Source: Stakelama sediminis
GTDB lineage: Bacteria > Pseudomonadota > Alphaproteobacteria > Sphingomonadales > Sphingomonadaceae
Assembly (NCBI RefSeq): GCF_014199335.1
Contig: NZ_JACIJI010000004.1
Span: 62,001 to 126,000 of the forward strand
DNA: 64,000 nt
Direction: 5' to 3'
Shown here: one piece after another, positions 1-10,037 of the stretch
Position numbering within the stretch: position 1 is the stretch's first letter
Layout: each line of letters opens with the position of its first letter
Position numbers and translations under genes: made by a program
Notes under the pieces: generated by a model
What the model was told of the DNA's origin: nothing
Databases searched by the model: none
What the model saw: only the letters and a program-made list of their open reading frames with translations

Positions 1-1121
1 ACACCAATCAGGGCTTTTACGGGCTGGTGAAGGCGGAGCTGTCCTCGCTCGGCGGCCGCTGGACCAACGCATTGTCGGCACAGATTGCGGATACCGACCG
101 GCGCAATTTCAGCGACGGCGCGCTGTCGTCGGGCGATCACGGTACCCGCTATAAGGGGTCGTTCGTCAGTTCGATCCGGTTCGGCGACGATCATATCCAC
201 CACCAGCTTACCGCTGCCGTCGATGCCGAGCGCGAGGAGTTTCGCAACACCGTCGCCGGGCCGTATGCGTTCGGGGGCAAGCGCCACGTCGACAATCTGG
301 GGCTGGTCGCCCAATATCAGTTCAACATGGACGATGCGCTGGCACTGGGCGCATCGGTGCGCCACGATCTTAATTCCGACTTTGCCGACGACACCACCTA
401 TCGCGTGCAGGGCGGCTATCGCTTTGCCACCGGAACGCGGATTCATGCGGCATGGGGCACAGGCGTGAAGGAGCCGGGATTTTACGAACTCTATGGCTAT
501 GTTGACGGGCGCTATATCGGCAACCCCGGCCTGAAACCGGAAAAATCGACCGGCTGGGAGGTCGGCGTCGATCAGCAACTGGCGGGCGGCAAGGGCCGGA
601 TCGGCGCGACCTTCTTCAAAAGCGTGCTAACCGATGAGATCATCACCAGCTATCTGCCGCCCGATTATCTGGCGACCTCGGTCAACGCCGACAGCCGCAC
701 CCATCAAAAGGGGGTTGAGGTGTTCGCAGGCGTGCAGCCCATCGACCTGCTGCGTATCGACCTTGCCTATACATGGCTCGACGCCACCGATGATGCAGGG
801 CAGGAAGCGGTACGCCGCCCGCGCAATATCGGCAGCATCAATGTAACCGCGTTCAGCCCGGACAAGCGGTTTTCGGGTACGCTGACGGTGCGGTATAATG
901 GCCGGATGGACGATCTTGCCTATACCGATCCCAGCTATGTGCCGGTGCGGGTGTCGCTGCAATCCTATGCGCTGTTGAACTTCGCGGTGAACTATAAGCT
1001 CACCGACCACCTGTCGCTCTATGGACGGGTCGAGAACCTGCTGGGCGAGCGCTATCAGGAGATTTTCAGTACCGCAGGCAGCCCGAGGGCGGGCTATGCC
1101 GGAGTGCGCGCAACGTTCTAA
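1..1121 (+). CDS. TonB-dependent outer-membrane receptor, C-terminal part (BtuB-like)
   Basis: The frame is open from base 3, so the gene enters from outside the window; about 372 residues of the C-terminal beta-barrel remain. Alternating aromatic strands, the barrel motif IGNPGLKPEKS and a terminal phenylalanine (GVRATF) are typical of TonB-dependent receptors, and the Y-GNP-LKPE block resembles BtuB/cirA-type barrels. Such proteins import cobalamin or siderophores through the outer membrane. The B12-dependent mutase 4.5 kb downstream makes cobalamin a plausible substrate, but that is inference; no plug domain is visible here. It converges with the regulator gene, overlapping it by 3 bp. Confidence 0.85.
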   Translation, partial: TNQGFYGLVKAELSSLGGRWTNALSAQIADTDRRNFSDGALSSGDHGTRYKGSFVSSIRFGDDHIHHQLTAAVDAEREEFRNTVAGPYAFGGKRHVDNLGLVAQYQFNMDDALALGASVRHDLNSDFADDTTYRVQGGYRFATGTRIHAAWGTGVKEPGFYELYGYVDGRYIGNPGLKPEKSTGWEVGVDQQLAGGKGRIGATFFKSVLTDEIITSYLPPDYLATSVNADSRTHQKGVEVFAGVQPIDLLRIDLAYTWLDATDDAGQEAVRRPRNIGSINVTAFSPDKRFSGTLTVRYNGRMDDLAYTDPSYVPVRVSLQSYALLNFAVNYKLTDHLSLYGRVENLLGERYQEIFSTAGSPRAGYAGVRATF

Positions 1122-2518
1122 CGAAAGGAATAGGGTACTGTCAGTCGCCGGTCGGGGTCCACCTCCAGCCGGCGGCCGGCGGGCGGGAAGGCGCGCTGAT
1201 CGCAATTGTCGCGCGGGCAGATGCGGCAGGACACGCCGATCGGCGTCGCCGAATGCGCGCCGCCCAGCTCCAACTGGTCGGCATAGATGAAATCGCCCGC
1301 CTGCTCGACCTCACACCCCAGCGCTACCGCATAGCGCCGGGCGGGCCGCAAATAGCTGGCGGTCGGCTTCACCAGACCCTTCGCCATCGAGACATAGCGC
1401 ACGCCGTCGGGCGTTTCGGCAAGCTGCACCAGAATGCGGTCGGGGATCGCCACGGCCTCATGCACGATCCATAACGGGCAGGCGCCGCCATAGCGGGCGA
1501 ACTGCATCCGCGTCGCCGAATGCCGCTTGGTAATGTTGCCCGCCATGTCCACCCGGCAAAAGAATACCGGCACCCCCTGCGCGCCGGGACGTTGCAGCGT
1601 GGAGAGGCGGTGGCAGGTCTGTTCGAAACTGGTGCCGAAACGCTGGCGCAGACGGTCGATATCGTGCCGCACCTCCCGCGCGGCGGCGCGAAACGCGGCA
1701 TAGGGCATCAGCAACGCCCCCGCGGCATAATTGGCCAGCCCCACCGACAACAGTTTGCGTGCTTCGGGCGAGCGTAATGGCGCGGCGTCGATCACCGCCT
1801 CGATCCGGTCGGCCAGTTCCAGCCGCACAAGCTGGTGTGCGAGCAGGAAACGGCGGCTTTCGGGCGCGAGTGACGGATCGACGGCCAGCGTGCGGCTCTG
1901 CGGGTCGAACCGCCGCTGGGCATGGTCGGCGCTTTCCTGCGCCACCACGCGCACGCCATGGGCATCGCCCAGCCGTTCGATCAGCGTGTCGGCATGGACC
2001 GACAGCGCCTCCGCCCCACGGTCGAGCGCATCGACATAATTACCCTCGGCATGAAACCAGTCGCGTGCCTCTTCCCATGGTAGCGGCGCACCGCCTTCGC
2101 CGCCGCTGCTGGCGAAGCGATCGTCGAACATCGCAAGCTGGTCCTGCGTCCGGCGATAGGCATCGTGCAGCGCCACCAGCCGCCGTGCGAGCAGCGGCTG
2201 CTGCGCGCAGGCGCGGCGCACCGCGTCCTCCGGCATCGGCTCCGCTCCCACAGTGGGGTCGGACGCGGCATCGGCGGTGCGGACCAGCAGGCCGGTATCT
2301 TCCTCAGCATCCACCGTGCCCCATTCGGACGGAAAGGCGTTGGCGAGCGCGATCAGCACTGCGGCCGTGATCGGCCGCCCGTCATTTTCGATCTGCGAAA
2401 GATAGCTGACCGATATCCCCAGCCGTTTCGCCAGCGTGCGTTGCGACAGGCCAAGCCGCTCGCGCAACTGACGCACGCGATGCCCGGCGAAGATGCGGCG
2501 GGGTGGGGGGGCGGTCAT
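1118..2518 (-). CDS. pccR: XRE/ScfR-family short-chain fatty acyl-CoA regulator (PccR-type)
   Basis: 466 aa. An N-terminal XRE helix-turn-helix (LGLSQRTLAKRLGISVSYLS, residues about 19-38) is followed by an IrrE/DUF955-like middle and a C-terminal DUF2083-like region with the cysteine cluster CRICPRDNCDQRAFPP, the hallmark of RamB/PrpR/PccR-type ScfR regulators. Members sense acyl-CoAs; PccR of Rhodobacter sphaeroides controls propionyl-CoA carboxylase. Here the gene is divergent from pccB with a 111-bp spacer holding TTTGCAAA-like sites, so control of the propionate block is the natural reading. Symbol assigned by family and context. Confidence 0.85.
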   Translation of the reverse strand: MTAPPPRRIFAGHRVRQLRERLGLSQRTLAKRLGISVSYLSQIENDGRPITAAVLIALANAFPSEWGTVDAEEDTGLLVRTADAASDPTVGAEPMPEDAVRRACAQQPLLARRLVALHDAYRRTQDQLAMFDDRFASSGGEGGAPLPWEEARDWFHAEGNYVDALDRGAEALSVHADTLIERLGDAHGVRVVAQESADHAQRRFDPQSRTLAVDPSLAPESRRFLLAHQLVRLELADRIEAVIDAAPLRSPEARKLLSVGLANYAAGALLMPYAAFRAAAREVRHDIDRLRQRFGTSFEQTCHRLSTLQRPGAQGVPVFFCRVDMAGNITKRHSATRMQFARYGGACPLWIVHEAVAIPDRILVQLAETPDGVRYVSMAKGLVKPTASYLRPARRYAVALGCEVEQAGDFIYADQLELGGAHSATPIGVSCRICPRDNCDQRAFPPAGRRLEVDPDRRLTVPYSFR

Positions 2519-2530
2519 GGCATCGGGATA

Positions 2531-2563
2531 GTTTGCAAACCTGGCATCCGCAAGTTTGCAACT
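2531..2563. promoter_or_regulatory. Putative PccR operator: two TTTGCAAA-type palindromes
   Basis: GTTTGCAAAC (2531-2540) contains the perfect palindrome TTTGCAAA; a second copy with one change, TTTGCAAC, lies at 2555-2562, 23 bp centre to centre (about two helical turns), and a weaker TTTGCG follows at 2569. They lie 13-45 bp from the regulator start and 67 bp or more before pccB. As I recall, the R. sphaeroides PccR site is also a TTTGCAAA repeat. Binding is inferred. Confidence 0.65.
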
Positions 2564-2629
2564 CTACATTTGCGTCTGGTGCGAAAGATTGAGAGTTGGA
2601 AGGCTGAACAGCCATGAACGGGGAGCAGG

Positions 2630-4156
2630 ATGCCCGATATTCTCGACGAACTCGAACGCCGCCGTGCGGGCGCGCGTGCCGGTGGGGGTGAACGCCGGGT
2701 CGCGGCGCAGCATGCCAAGGGTAAGCTGACCGCGCGCGAGCGGCTGGAAGTGCTGCTCGACGAAGGATCGTTCGAGGAACTCGACATGTATGTCGAGCAT
2801 AATTGCGTCGATTTCGGGATGCAGGATCAGAAGATCCCCGGTGACGGCGTGGTGACCGGATCGGGCACGATCAACGGTCGCCTCGTCTATGTCTTCAGTC
2901 AGGATTTCACCGTGTTCGGCGGATCGCTGTCCGAACGCCATGCGCAGAAGATCTGCAAGGTCATGGATATGGCGATGAAGGTCGGCGCGCCGGTGATCGG
3001 CCTGAACGATTCGGGCGGTGCGCGGATTCAGGAGGGCGTGGCCTCGCTCGGCGGCTATGCCGAGGTGTTTCAGCGCAACGTCAACGCCTCCGGCGTCATT
3101 CCGCAGCTTTCGCTGATCATGGGGCCGTGCGCGGGCGGGGCAGTGTATTCGCCCGCCATGACCGACTTCATCTTCATGGTGAAGGACAGCTCCTACATGT
3201 TCGTCACCGGCCCCGATGTGGTGAAAACGGTGACCAACGAAGTAGTGACTCAGGAGGAACTGGGCGGCGCCGTCACTCACACCACCAAATCCTCGGTCGC
3301 GGACGTGGCGTTCGAAAACGATATCGAGGCGCTGCTCGCCGCGCGCGATTTTATCGACTTCCTACCTGCCTCCAACCGCGAGCCGGTGCCCGAACGCCCC
3401 TGTGTCGATCCGTGGGACCGGCTGGAACACAGTCTCGACACGCTGATCCCGCCCAATGCCAATCAGCCCTATGATATGCATGAGCTGATCCGCAAAACGG
3501 TGGATGAGGGCGATTTCTTCGAGGTGCAGCCCGCGCACGCCGGCAACATCATCACCGGTTTCGGGCGGATCGAGGGGCGCACGGTGGGCATCGTCGCCAA
3601 TCAGCCGATGGTGCTGGCCGGGTGCCTCGACATCAATTCCTCGAAAAAGGCGGGGCGCTTCGTGCGCTTCTGCGACGCATTCGACATTCCGATCGTCACC
3701 TTTGTCGATGTGCCGGGATTCCTGCCGGGCGTCGGGCAGGAGCATTCGGGCATCATCAAACACGGGGCGAAGCTGCTCTTTGCCTATGCAGAGGCGACGG
3801 TGCCGAAGATCACCGTCATCACGCGCAAGGCCTATGGCGGGGCCTATGACGTGATGGCGTCGAAGCATCTGCGCGGCGATCTCAACTATGCCTGGCCCAC
3901 CGCCGAAATCGCGGTGATGGGGGCCAAGGGTGCGGTCGAAATCATCTTCCGCGGCAAGACCGAGGAGGAGATTGCCGAACATACCGCCGAATATGAAGCG
4001 CGCTTCGCCAACCCCTTCGTCGCCGCGTCAAAGGGCTTTATCGACGAGGTGATCATGCCGCACTCGACGCGCAGGCGGATCGCGCTGGGCCTGCGCAAAC
4101 TGCGGGGCAAGGCGCTGGAAAACCCGTGGAAGAAGCATGACAATATTCCGTTGTGA
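2630..4156 (+). CDS. pccB: Propionyl-CoA carboxylase beta (carboxyltransferase) subunit
   Basis: 508 aa, the normal PccB length. It transfers CO2 from carboxybiotin to propionyl-CoA, giving (S)-methylmalonyl-CoA. Both carboxyltransferase halves are seen: N-terminal [18 protein letters not shown] and [10 protein letters not shown] with the [12 protein letters not shown] oxyanion-hole loop, and C-terminal [12 protein letters not shown], then [17 protein letters not shown] 2630 is preceded by GGGAGCAGG. It is the first gene after the divergent PccR-type regulator; its partner alpha subunit is encoded at 10449. Acetyl-CoA could be a side substrate, but the epimerase and mutase nearby support propionyl-CoA. 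Confidence 0.96.
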   Translation: MPDILDELERRRAGARAGGGERRVAAQHAKGKLTARERLEVLLDEGSFEELDMYVEHNCVDFGMQDQKIPGDGVVTGSGTINGRLVYVFSQDFTVFGGSLSERHAQKICKVMDMAMKVGAPVIGLNDSGGARIQEGVASLGGYAEVFQRNVNASGVIPQLSLIMGPCAGGAVYSPAMTDFIFMVKDSSYMFVTGPDVVKTVTNEVVTQEELGGAVTHTTKSSVADVAFENDIEALLAARDFIDFLPASNREPVPERPCVDPWDRLEHSLDTLIPPNANQPYDMHELIRKTVDEGDFFEVQPAHAGNIITGFGRIEGRTVGIVANQPMVLAGCLDINSSKKAGRFVRFCDAFDIPIVTFVDVPGFLPGVGQEHSGIIKHGAKLLFAYAEATVPKITVITRKAYGGAYDVMASKHLRGDLNYAWPTAEIAVMGAKGAVEIIFRGKTEEEIAEHTAEYEARFANPFVAASKGFIDEVIMPHSTRRRIALGLRKLRGKALENPWKKHDNIPL

Positions 4157-4206
4157 TAGTGCCGAACGGATAACGGCTTGATGGTTGCGGGTATGGGACG
4201 TGTTGA

Positions 4207-4253
4207 CGTCATTGCGAGCGGAGCGAAGCAATCCGGTTGGCTCTTTCGCAATG
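4207..4253. repeat. CGTCATTGCGAG / GAAGCAATCC short intergenic repeat
   Basis: CGTCATTGCGAG (4207-4218) is followed by GAAGCAATCC (4225-4234); CATTGCGA (4210-4217) is also inverted as TCGCAATG (4246-4253). The same two blocks recur at 33198-33235. This resembles short dispersed intergenic repeats common in alphaproteobacteria. The rest of 4157-4285 holds nothing recognisable. Confidence 0.6.
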
Positions 4254-4285
4254 ATCGCTGAATAATAGATAGTTGGAGTAAGGCA

Positions 4286-5092
4286 ATGACCGGGATTCGG
4301 TCCGAGGATAGCAGAAGGCGCGGATGGATCGTCGCGGTTGCGGTTGGCGTGATTGCGCTGCTGATCGCGGGCGGATTGTTGCTGTGGTATCACCGCGACG
4401 GTGCGACGCCCGCCGGGCAGACCGCGCCGACGCCGGTCGCCAGTGCGACGCCCTCGCCGGTAACGGGCGTGAAGGCGATGGCACCCGCCGATCAGCTTGC
4501 CCTTGCGACCAAAGCGGTGTTCGGCAAGACGAGCGGGATTACCCGGACCGTGAATGGCGATCAGCGCGATATCAAGCCGGTGAAGCTGTTCTGGCAGGGC
4601 GATCAGGCGATCCTGCTGACCGAGGCGAGCATTCCCGATGGCTGCCATGCCTGTGCCGGGTCGCTGGGCGTCTATTATCTCGCGCCGCAGGGGGACGGAT
4701 TCACGGTCGTGCAGCGCCACCCCGGCGCGGTGCAGGGATCGGACTGGGGACAGCCGCCGACCGCATGGCGCGTATCGGATAAATTCGGGCCAACGCCGGT
4801 GATCTATGCCGAACGCGGCGGCACCAATCAGGGCTATACCTGCGGTAATTTCACACTGACGGCGCTGGGTGCCGGCGGGCCGGCGGTGGTGGCGACCGCG
4901 CCGCTGACCTATAGCAACGAAGGGTCGATCCTCGGTACGACCAAGATCAGCCTGACGGGCGCGATTACCAATATCGTTCCCGACAAGAGTTTCGACGTGC
5001 ACTATACCGGGACCAGCGATTTCACCGAACATTACGCACTGCGCGGCGGGGATTATTTCCTGCAAGGGCAGTCGCAGGTTCCGGCCTGTTAG
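4286..5092 (+). CDS. Hypothetical membrane-anchored protein
   Basis: 268 aa, family not recognised. A single N-terminal membrane segment (about residues 13-34, IVAVAVGVIALLIAGGLLLW) is followed by a Pro/Ala/Thr-rich linker (about 38-60) and a globular periplasmic part with the cysteine pair CHAC and a terminal cysteine, so disulfides are possible. It lies in the propionate block between pccB and mce, 23 bp before mce, and probably shares the transcript. Start ATG 4286 follows GGAGTAAGGCA. No catalytic motif was found. Confidence 0.75.
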   Translation: MTGIRSEDSRRRGWIVAVAVGVIALLIAGGLLLWYHRDGATPAGQTAPTPVASATPSPVTGVKAMAPADQLALATKAVFGKTSGITRTVNGDQRDIKPVKLFWQGDQAILLTEASIPDGCHACAGSLGVYYLAPQGDGFTVVQRHPGAVQGSDWGQPPTAWRVSDKFGPTPVIYAERGGTNQGYTCGNFTLTALGAGGPAVVATAPLTYSNEGSILGTTKISLTGAITNIVPDKSFDVHYTGTSDFTEHYALRGGDYFLQGQSQVPAC

Positions 5093-5114
5093 CGTGTCGG
5101 GAGAGGAGTAAGCG

Positions 5115-5552
5115 ATGAAACTGGGACGACTGAACCATGTCGGCGTGGCGACGCCTGACCTTGACGCCTCGATTGCCTTTTACCGCGACGTGATGGGCGC
5201 GAGCGACATCACCGAACCGTTCGTGCTGGAGTCCCAAAAGGTGCGTGTTTGCTTCGTCAATACGCCCGGCGCAAACGGCACGGCGGGAACGCAGATCGAA
5301 CTGCTGCAACCCACCGAGCCCGATTCCGCCGTTGGAAAATGGCTGGAAAAGAACCCGTTGGGCGGTCAACATCACATTTGTTACGAAGTGCCCGACATCC
5401 ACGAAGCCAAGGCATGGTTCGAAGGGCAGGGCAAACGTGTGCTGGGCGAACCGCGCATCGGTGCGCACGGCACGATGATCTTCTTCGTCCACCCGAAGGA
5501 TATGGGCGGGCAGCTTACCGAAATCATGGAGACGCCGAAGGGCGCGCACTGA
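5115..5552 (+). CDS. mce: Methylmalonyl-CoA epimerase
   Basis: 145 aa, normal length. VOC-fold metal enzyme that converts (S)- to (R)-methylmalonyl-CoA between PccAB and the mutase. The N-terminal [20 protein letters not shown] carries the first metal histidine; [13 protein letters not shown] holds the second and GQLTEIME the glutamate. ATG 5115 follows GGAGAGGAGTAAGC. It ends one base before the mutase gene, so the two are cotranscribed. Confidence 0.95.
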   Translation: MKLGRLNHVGVATPDLDASIAFYRDVMGASDITEPFVLESQKVRVCFVNTPGANGTAGTQIELLQPTEPDSAVGKWLEKNPLGGQHHICYEVPDIHEAKAWFEGQGKRVLGEPRIGAHGTMIFFVHPKDMGGQLTEIMETPKGAH

Positions 5553-5553
5553 C

Positions 5554-7695
5554 ATGACCGACAAACCGACCACCGCCGACTGGAAAGCGCTTGCCGACAA
5601 GGAAGTGAAGGGCCGCGACCTGATCTGGCATACGCCGGAGGGGATTGACGTCAAGCCGCTCTACACGGCGGAGGATACCGCCGAGCTTGACCCCGGCCTC
5701 CCTGGTTTCGCGCCCTATACGCGCGGAGTAAAGGCCAGCATGTATGCCGGACGCCCCTGGACGATCCGGCAATATGCGGGCTTTTCCACGGCGGAAGAGT
5801 CCAACGCCTTTTACCGGCGCAATCTGGCGGCGGGACAGAAGGGGCTGTCGGTCGCGTTCGACCTTGCCACGCATCGCGGCTATGACAGCGATCATCCGCG
5901 CGTCACCGGCGATGTCGGCAAGGCGGGCGTCGCCATCGACAGCGTCGAGGATATGAAAATCCTGTTCGACCAGATCCCGCTCGACAAGATGAGCGTGTCG
6001 ATGACGATGAACGGTGCGGTGATCCCGTGCCTGGCATTTTACATCATCGCAGCGGAAGAGCAGGGGGTGAAGCCGGACCAGCTTGCGGGCACGATTCAGA
6101 ATGACATTCTGAAGGAGTTCATGGTCCGCAACACCTATATCTATCCGCCGCAGCCCAGCATGCGGATCATTTCAGATATTTTTGCATATACGTCGGCCAA
6201 CATGCCGAAGTTCAACAGTATTTCGATCTCCGGCTATCATATGCAGGAGGCCGGTGCGACGCAGGTGCAGGAGCTTGCCTTCACCATCGCCGACGGCATT
6301 GAATATGTGAAATCGGGTGTCGCCAGCGGGCTGAATATCGATGCTTTTGCAGGCCGTTTGAGCTTCTTCTTCGCAATCGGAATGAACTTCTTCATGGAAG
6401 TGTCGAAGCTGCGCGCCGCGCGTACGCTTTGGTACAACGCCATGACCAAGCTGGGGGCAAAGGCCGAGCGGTCGAAGATGCTGCGCACACACTGTCAGAC
6501 CAGCGGGGTCAGCCTGACCGAGCAGGACGTCTATAACAACGTTATCCGCACGACGATCGAGGCGATGGCGGCGATGCTGGGCGGCACGCAGAGCCTGCAT
6601 ACCAATGCGCTGGACGAAGCGATTGCGCTGCCCACCGATTTCTCCGCGCGCATTGCCCGCAATACCCAGATCATTCTGCAGGAAGAAACGGGGATGACCA
6701 ACGTCGTCGATCCGCTGGGCGGCAGCTATTATGTCGAGGCGCTGACCAAGGAACTGGTCGATGCCGCGCAGGCGATCATCGACCGGGTCGAGGAGGAGGG
6801 CGGCATGGCGAAGGCGGTTGCCGCCGGCTGGCCCAAAAAGATGATCGAGGAAGCGTCTGCGGCGCGTGCCGCACGCGTCGATCGGGGCGAGGACACCATT
6901 GTCGGCGTCAACAAGTTCCGCCCGGCACAGGATGAGGAAATCGAAATCCTCGACGTCGATAACCACAAGGTACGCGACAGCCAGATTGCCCGCATCAAGC
7001 GGGTGCGCGAAACCCGTGATGAGGCAAAGTGCGGGGCCGCGCTCGATGCCCTGCGCGAAGGGGCGAAGGGCGACGGCAACCTGCTCGCGCTGGCCGTCGA
7101 TGCCGCGCGCGAACGCGCCACGCTGGGCGAGATCAGCAGCGCGATGGAGGATGTGTTCGGTCGCTACGACACCATGCCGGTGCCGGTGCAGGGCGTGTAT
7201 GGCGGTGCCTATGGCGACGACGCAAAGTGGCTGGCGCTGAAGGACGGGGTGGACGCCACCGAGCGCCGCATCGGTCGCAAGCCGCGCCTGTTCGTCGCCA
7301 AGATGGGGCAGGACGGGCATGATCGCGGCGCGAATCTCGTTTCCTCCGCATTCGGCGATCTGGGCTTCGACGTGACGGCGGGGCCGTTGTTCCAGACACC
7401 GGAAGAGGCGGTCGAACTGGCGCTGGAACGCGATGTCGACGTGATCGGCGCCTCCAGCCTCGCCGCCGGGCACAAGACGCTGATCCCCGAACTGATCCGC
7501 CTGCTCAAGGAAAAGGGGCGCAGCGATATCAAGGTGATCGCGGGCGGCGTGATTCCGCCCAAGGATTACGATTTCCTGCGCGATGCGGGCGTGCAGGCCA
7601 TTTTCGGCCCCGGCACCAATCTGGTCGAGGCGGCGGCCGAAGTGCTCCGCCTGCTCGGCCACAATATGCCGCCGATGGATGAGGCGGCGGAGTGA
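5554..7695 (+). CDS. scpA: Methylmalonyl-CoA mutase, B12-dependent single-chain form
   Basis: 713 aa. It converts (R)-methylmalonyl-CoA to succinyl-CoA with adenosylcobalamin. The N-terminal TIM barrel has the acyl-CoA channel motif [13 protein letters not shown] and [12 protein letters not shown]; the C-terminal B12 domain has the D-x-H-x-x-G cobalt ligand motif (GQDGHDRG, about residues 586-593) and a later GGVIPPKDY. This is the complete large subunit type, as in E. coli Sbm or human MUT. Its need for cobalamin links it to the BtuB-like receptor at 1-1121. Symbol follows the E. coli name; mutB is also used, and it is unrelated to segregation protein ScpA at 62836. Confidence 0.96.
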   Translation: MTDKPTTADWKALADKEVKGRDLIWHTPEGIDVKPLYTAEDTAELDPGLPGFAPYTRGVKASMYAGRPWTIRQYAGFSTAEESNAFYRRNLAAGQKGLSVAFDLATHRGYDSDHPRVTGDVGKAGVAIDSVEDMKILFDQIPLDKMSVSMTMNGAVIPCLAFYIIAAEEQGVKPDQLAGTIQNDILKEFMVRNTYIYPPQPSMRIISDIFAYTSANMPKFNSISISGYHMQEAGATQVQELAFTIADGIEYVKSGVASGLNIDAFAGRLSFFFAIGMNFFMEVSKLRAARTLWYNAMTKLGAKAERSKMLRTHCQTSGVSLTEQDVYNNVIRTTIEAMAAMLGGTQSLHTNALDEAIALPTDFSARIARNTQIILQEETGMTNVVDPLGGSYYVEALTKELVDAAQAIIDRVEEEGGMAKAVAAGWPKKMIEEASAARAARVDRGEDTIVGVNKFRPAQDEEIEILDVDNHKVRDSQIARIKRVRETRDEAKCGAALDALREGAKGDGNLLALAVDAARERATLGEISSAMEDVFGRYDTMPVPVQGVYGGAYGDDAKWLALKDGVDATERRIGRKPRLFVAKMGQDGHDRGANLVSSAFGDLGFDVTAGPLFQTPEEAVELALERDVDVIGASSLAAGHKTLIPELIRLLKEKGRSDIKVIAGGVIPPKDYDFLRDAGVQAIFGPGTNLVEAAAEVLRLLGHNMPPMDEAAE

Positions 7696-7705
7696 GGGCC
7701 ACGCA

Positions 7706-8509
7706 ATGACTCTGGGCTTTTCGGTCGGGGCGCTGATGCGCCATGCGCGCGGCGGTGGCGCCCTGCGCATGGGGCTGGTGCGCGTGGCCGAAAACGACTG
7801 GCTGCAAGGCGAATGCGACCGCGACGCGCGTGCGGCGGTGTTCGACGCGCATCCCGATAGCGTGGCGGTGCTTCCCGAAGGCGAAGCGGCGGTGGCGGAA
7901 TTGTGCGCCCTGCTCGTCGCGCCTGACCTTGCCGCGGCGGCGCGGACGCATTGGGAGGATCTGTGTTTGCTCGCCCCCGGCGCGGACGGGCAGTACCGGC
8001 TGATCGCGGCAGCGCTGGGTTTTCCGACCGACTGGCGGCTGGCGGACAAGATGGGCAGGCCGCTCACCGCCATTCACGCGCCGATCCATGGCTATGCCGA
8101 ACAACTGGCGGCGGGGGTCGATCATTTCTTCGCGACGCTGAAGGCGGGGGCGATCTTCGGGCGCGCCAACTGGTTCATCGTGGCGAGCGATGACTGGCGC
8201 TATCTGCCGACCGACGATCCCGCGACCCGCTTCGCGCATGTTACGGCGGATAATGCCGGGCGGGCGCTGTTCCTGCGCTGCGAGCGTCAGACGCTGCGCC
8301 GCCTGCCCGAAACCGGCGCGGTGCTGTTCACCATCGGTATTGCGGTCGAACCGCTTGCCGCGCTCGAAACACCCATTGTGCGGCGCGTGGCCGATGCCGT
8401 AACCCATATTTCCGCGGGCGAGCATGAACGCCGCGCCGCGCCCTTTTATGCCGACGCGCTGGCCCGCTATGCCGCCGCGCGCGACGACCTTGTGGAGGCT
8501 GCTGAATGA
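7706..8509 (+). CDS. DUF3445 / haem-dependent oxidative N-demethylase family protein
   Basis: 267 aa from ATG 7706. DUF3445 signatures are clear: [20 protein letters not shown], then a glycine-rich [26 protein letters not shown], and the arginine-rich [20 protein letters not shown]. Characterised relatives are haem enzymes that oxidatively demethylate small amines. The stop overlaps the bioB start (ATGA, 4 bp), so translation is coupled. Why it sits between the mutase and biotin synthase is unknown; the substrate cannot be read from sequence. Confidence 0.85.
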   Translation: MTLGFSVGALMRHARGGGALRMGLVRVAENDWLQGECDRDARAAVFDAHPDSVAVLPEGEAAVAELCALLVAPDLAAAARTHWEDLCLLAPGADGQYRLIAAALGFPTDWRLADKMGRPLTAIHAPIHGYAEQLAAGVDHFFATLKAGAIFGRANWFIVASDDWRYLPTDDPATRFAHVTADNAGRALFLRCERQTLRRLPETGAVLFTIGIAVEPLAALETPIVRRVADAVTHISAGEHERRAAPFYADALARYAAARDDLVEAAE

Positions 8510-9558
8510 ACGAGATTTCGACCCACGGTTTCACCCCGTCCGAGCCGGAGGTCCGTACCGACTGGACGCGCGCGGAAATCGCGGAACTGTTCGATCTGCC
8601 GTTTCCCGAACTGCTGTACCGGGCGCAGACGGTGCATCGCGAACATCATGCGCCGGGCGAAGTGCAGCTTTGCACGCTGTTGTCGATCAAGACCGGCGGC
8701 TGCCCGGAGGATTGCGGCTATTGCTCGCAAAGCGCGTCCGCCGATAGCGGGGTCAAGGCGACCAAGCTGATGGACCCGCGCGAAGTGTTGCAAAAGGCGG
8801 CGCAGGCGGCGGATGCGGGGTCGAAGCGGTTCTGCATGGGTGCGGCCTGGCGCAACCCGAAGGACCGCGACATGCCCGCGATTGTCGAGATCGTGCAGGG
8901 CGTGTCGGCGATGGGGATGGAAACCTGCATGACGCTGGGGATGTTGACGCCAGCACAGGCAGCGCAGCTCAAGGAAGCGGGGCTCGATTACTATAACCAC
9001 AATATCGACACCGCGCCGGAGAATTACGAGAACGTCATTTCGACGCGCAGTTTCGAGGAGCGGATCGACACGCTGTCGAACGTGCGCGAGGCGGGCATCA
9101 ACGTCTGTTCGGGCGGCATCGTCGGCATGGGCGAGACGCGCGCGCATCGCGTCGGCTTCGTCCACGCGCTGGCGACGCTGGAGCGCCATCCCGAAAGCGT
9201 GCCGGTCAACGCGCTGGTGCCGGTAAAGGGCACACCGCTGGGCGACATGCTCGCCGATACGCCGATGGCGAAGATCGACGATATCGAGTTCGTCCGCACC
9301 ATCGCGGTCGCGCGTATCACCATGCCGCGCTCGATGGTCCGCCTGAGCGCGGGCCGCGAGAGCATGTCGGAAGCGACGCAGGCGCTGTGCTTCATGGCGG
9401 GCGCGAACAGCATCTTCACCGGCGACAAGCTGCTGACGGCGGCGAATGCGGGCGACGATGCGGACGCGGCGATGCTGGCGAAACTGGGACTACGGCCGAT
9501 GACGAGCGAGGAACCGATGCGGGCGTGTGAGGCGAAGATGGTGGAGGCGGCGGAGTGA
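8506..9558 (+). CDS. bioB: Biotin synthase
   Basis: 350 aa. Radical SAM enzyme that inserts sulfur into dethiobiotin. The CxxxCxxC cluster motif CPEDCGYC (about residues 66-73) is followed by SQSA, then the [10 protein letters not shown] and [11 protein letters not shown] blocks, the Arg-rich SAGRES and [15 protein letters not shown] near the C terminus. Other biotin genes (bioA, D, F) are absent; its presence in the propionate cluster fits the demand of biotinylated PccA. Its last 165 bp are present again at 10037-10207. Confidence 0.96.
   Translation: MNEISTHGFTPSEPEVRTDWTRAEIAELFDLPFPELLYRAQTVHREHHAPGEVQLCTLLSIKTGGCPEDCGYCSQSASADSGVKATKLMDPREVLQKAAQAADAGSKRFCMGAAWRNPKDRDMPAIVEIVQGVSAMGMETCMTLGMLTPAQAAQLKEAGLDYYNHNIDTAPENYENVISTRSFEERIDTLSNVREAGINVCSGGIVGMGETRAHRVGFVHALATLERHPESVPVNALVPVKGTPLGDMLADTPMAKIDDIEFVRTIAVARITMPRSMVRLSAGRESMSEATQALCFMAGANSIFTGDKLLTAANAGDDADAAMLAKLGLRPMTSEEPMRACEAKMVEAAE
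9394..9558 (+). repeat. bioB 3'-end direct repeat, copy 1 (within bioB)
   Basis: This stretch, from the ATG codon of FMAGANSIF to the bioB stop, is repeated at 10037-10207. The first 43 codons of the two copies differ at only four bases, all synonymous third positions; the copies then diverge for about ten codons and both end in VEAAE. Confidence 0.95.
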
Positions 9559-9559
9559 T

Positions 9560-9793
9560 ATGCCAACCGTTCTGCGGATCGGTGCGTTTCGCTTCTATTT
9601 CTACAGCCATGAGCCGAACGAACCCCCGCATGTTCATGTTGATCGCGGCGAGGCCACGATCAAGATCTGGCTTGAACAAGTCGAAGTCGCAAAAAGCCGC
9701 GGCTTCCGCGCGCATGAGATAAATGGCATTGTAACGATGGTCGAGGAGCACCGCGACCGGTTGCTGGAGGCATGGCATGAATATTTCGGCTAA
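9560..9793 (+). CDS. DUF4160 domain protein (putative toxin-antitoxin-like partner)
   Basis: 77 aa from ATG 9560, one base after the bioB stop. The FYFYSHEPNEPPHVHVDRG block and E-x-A-x-I-KIW strand are diagnostic of DUF4160. Such genes are almost always followed by DUF2442, as here with a 17-bp overlap, and the pair behaves in genomes like a mobile two-gene module of unconfirmed function. No SD of note, so coupling to bioB is likely. Confidence 0.85.
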   Translation: MPTVLRIGAFRFYFYSHEPNEPPHVHVDRGEATIKIWLEQVEVAKSRGFRAHEINGIVTMVEEHRDRLLEAWHEYFG

Positions 9794-10037
9794 AGTCACC
9801 GACGAGCGCGTTCTCGACGTGCGCTTCGACGAAGCGAGCCTGATCGTCGACCTGATGGACGGACGCAGCATTTCGGTGCCGATTGCCTGGTATCCGCGCC
9901 TGCTGCGCGCGACACCGGAACAGCGTGCGCATTGGGAAAAGGCAGGCGCCGGCTTCGGCATCCATTGGCCCGATATCGACGAGGATTTGAGTACCGAAGG
10001 CCTGCTGCGTGGTGCCCCGGCACCGAGGGCGGCGTGA
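9777..10037 (+). CDS. DUF2442 domain protein (partner of DUF4160)
   Basis: 86 aa. Contains the DUF2442 core [21 protein letters not shown] followed by [13 protein letters not shown] and [11 protein letters not shown], where the W-P-D-I-DED-L end is characteristic. The domain is thought to bind DNA or its DUF4160 partner. It overlaps DUF4160 by 17 bp and its stop overlaps the duplicated bioB tail (TGATGG). Confidence 0.85.
   Translation: MNISAKVTDERVLDVRFDEASLIVDLMDGRSISVPIAWYPRLLRATPEQRAHWEKAGAGFGIHWPDIDEDLSTEGLLRGAPAPRAA

Noticed and set aside
2630..4156. pccB as acetyl-CoA or methylcrotonyl-CoA carboxylase subunit
   Set aside because: Context with epimerase, mutase and the PccR-type regulator, and sequence blocks, favour propionyl-CoA.
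9560..10037. Claim that DUF4160-DUF2442 is a proven toxin-antitoxin system
   Set aside because: Pairing and mobility resemble one, but no toxic activity motif is visible and I know of no settled function.
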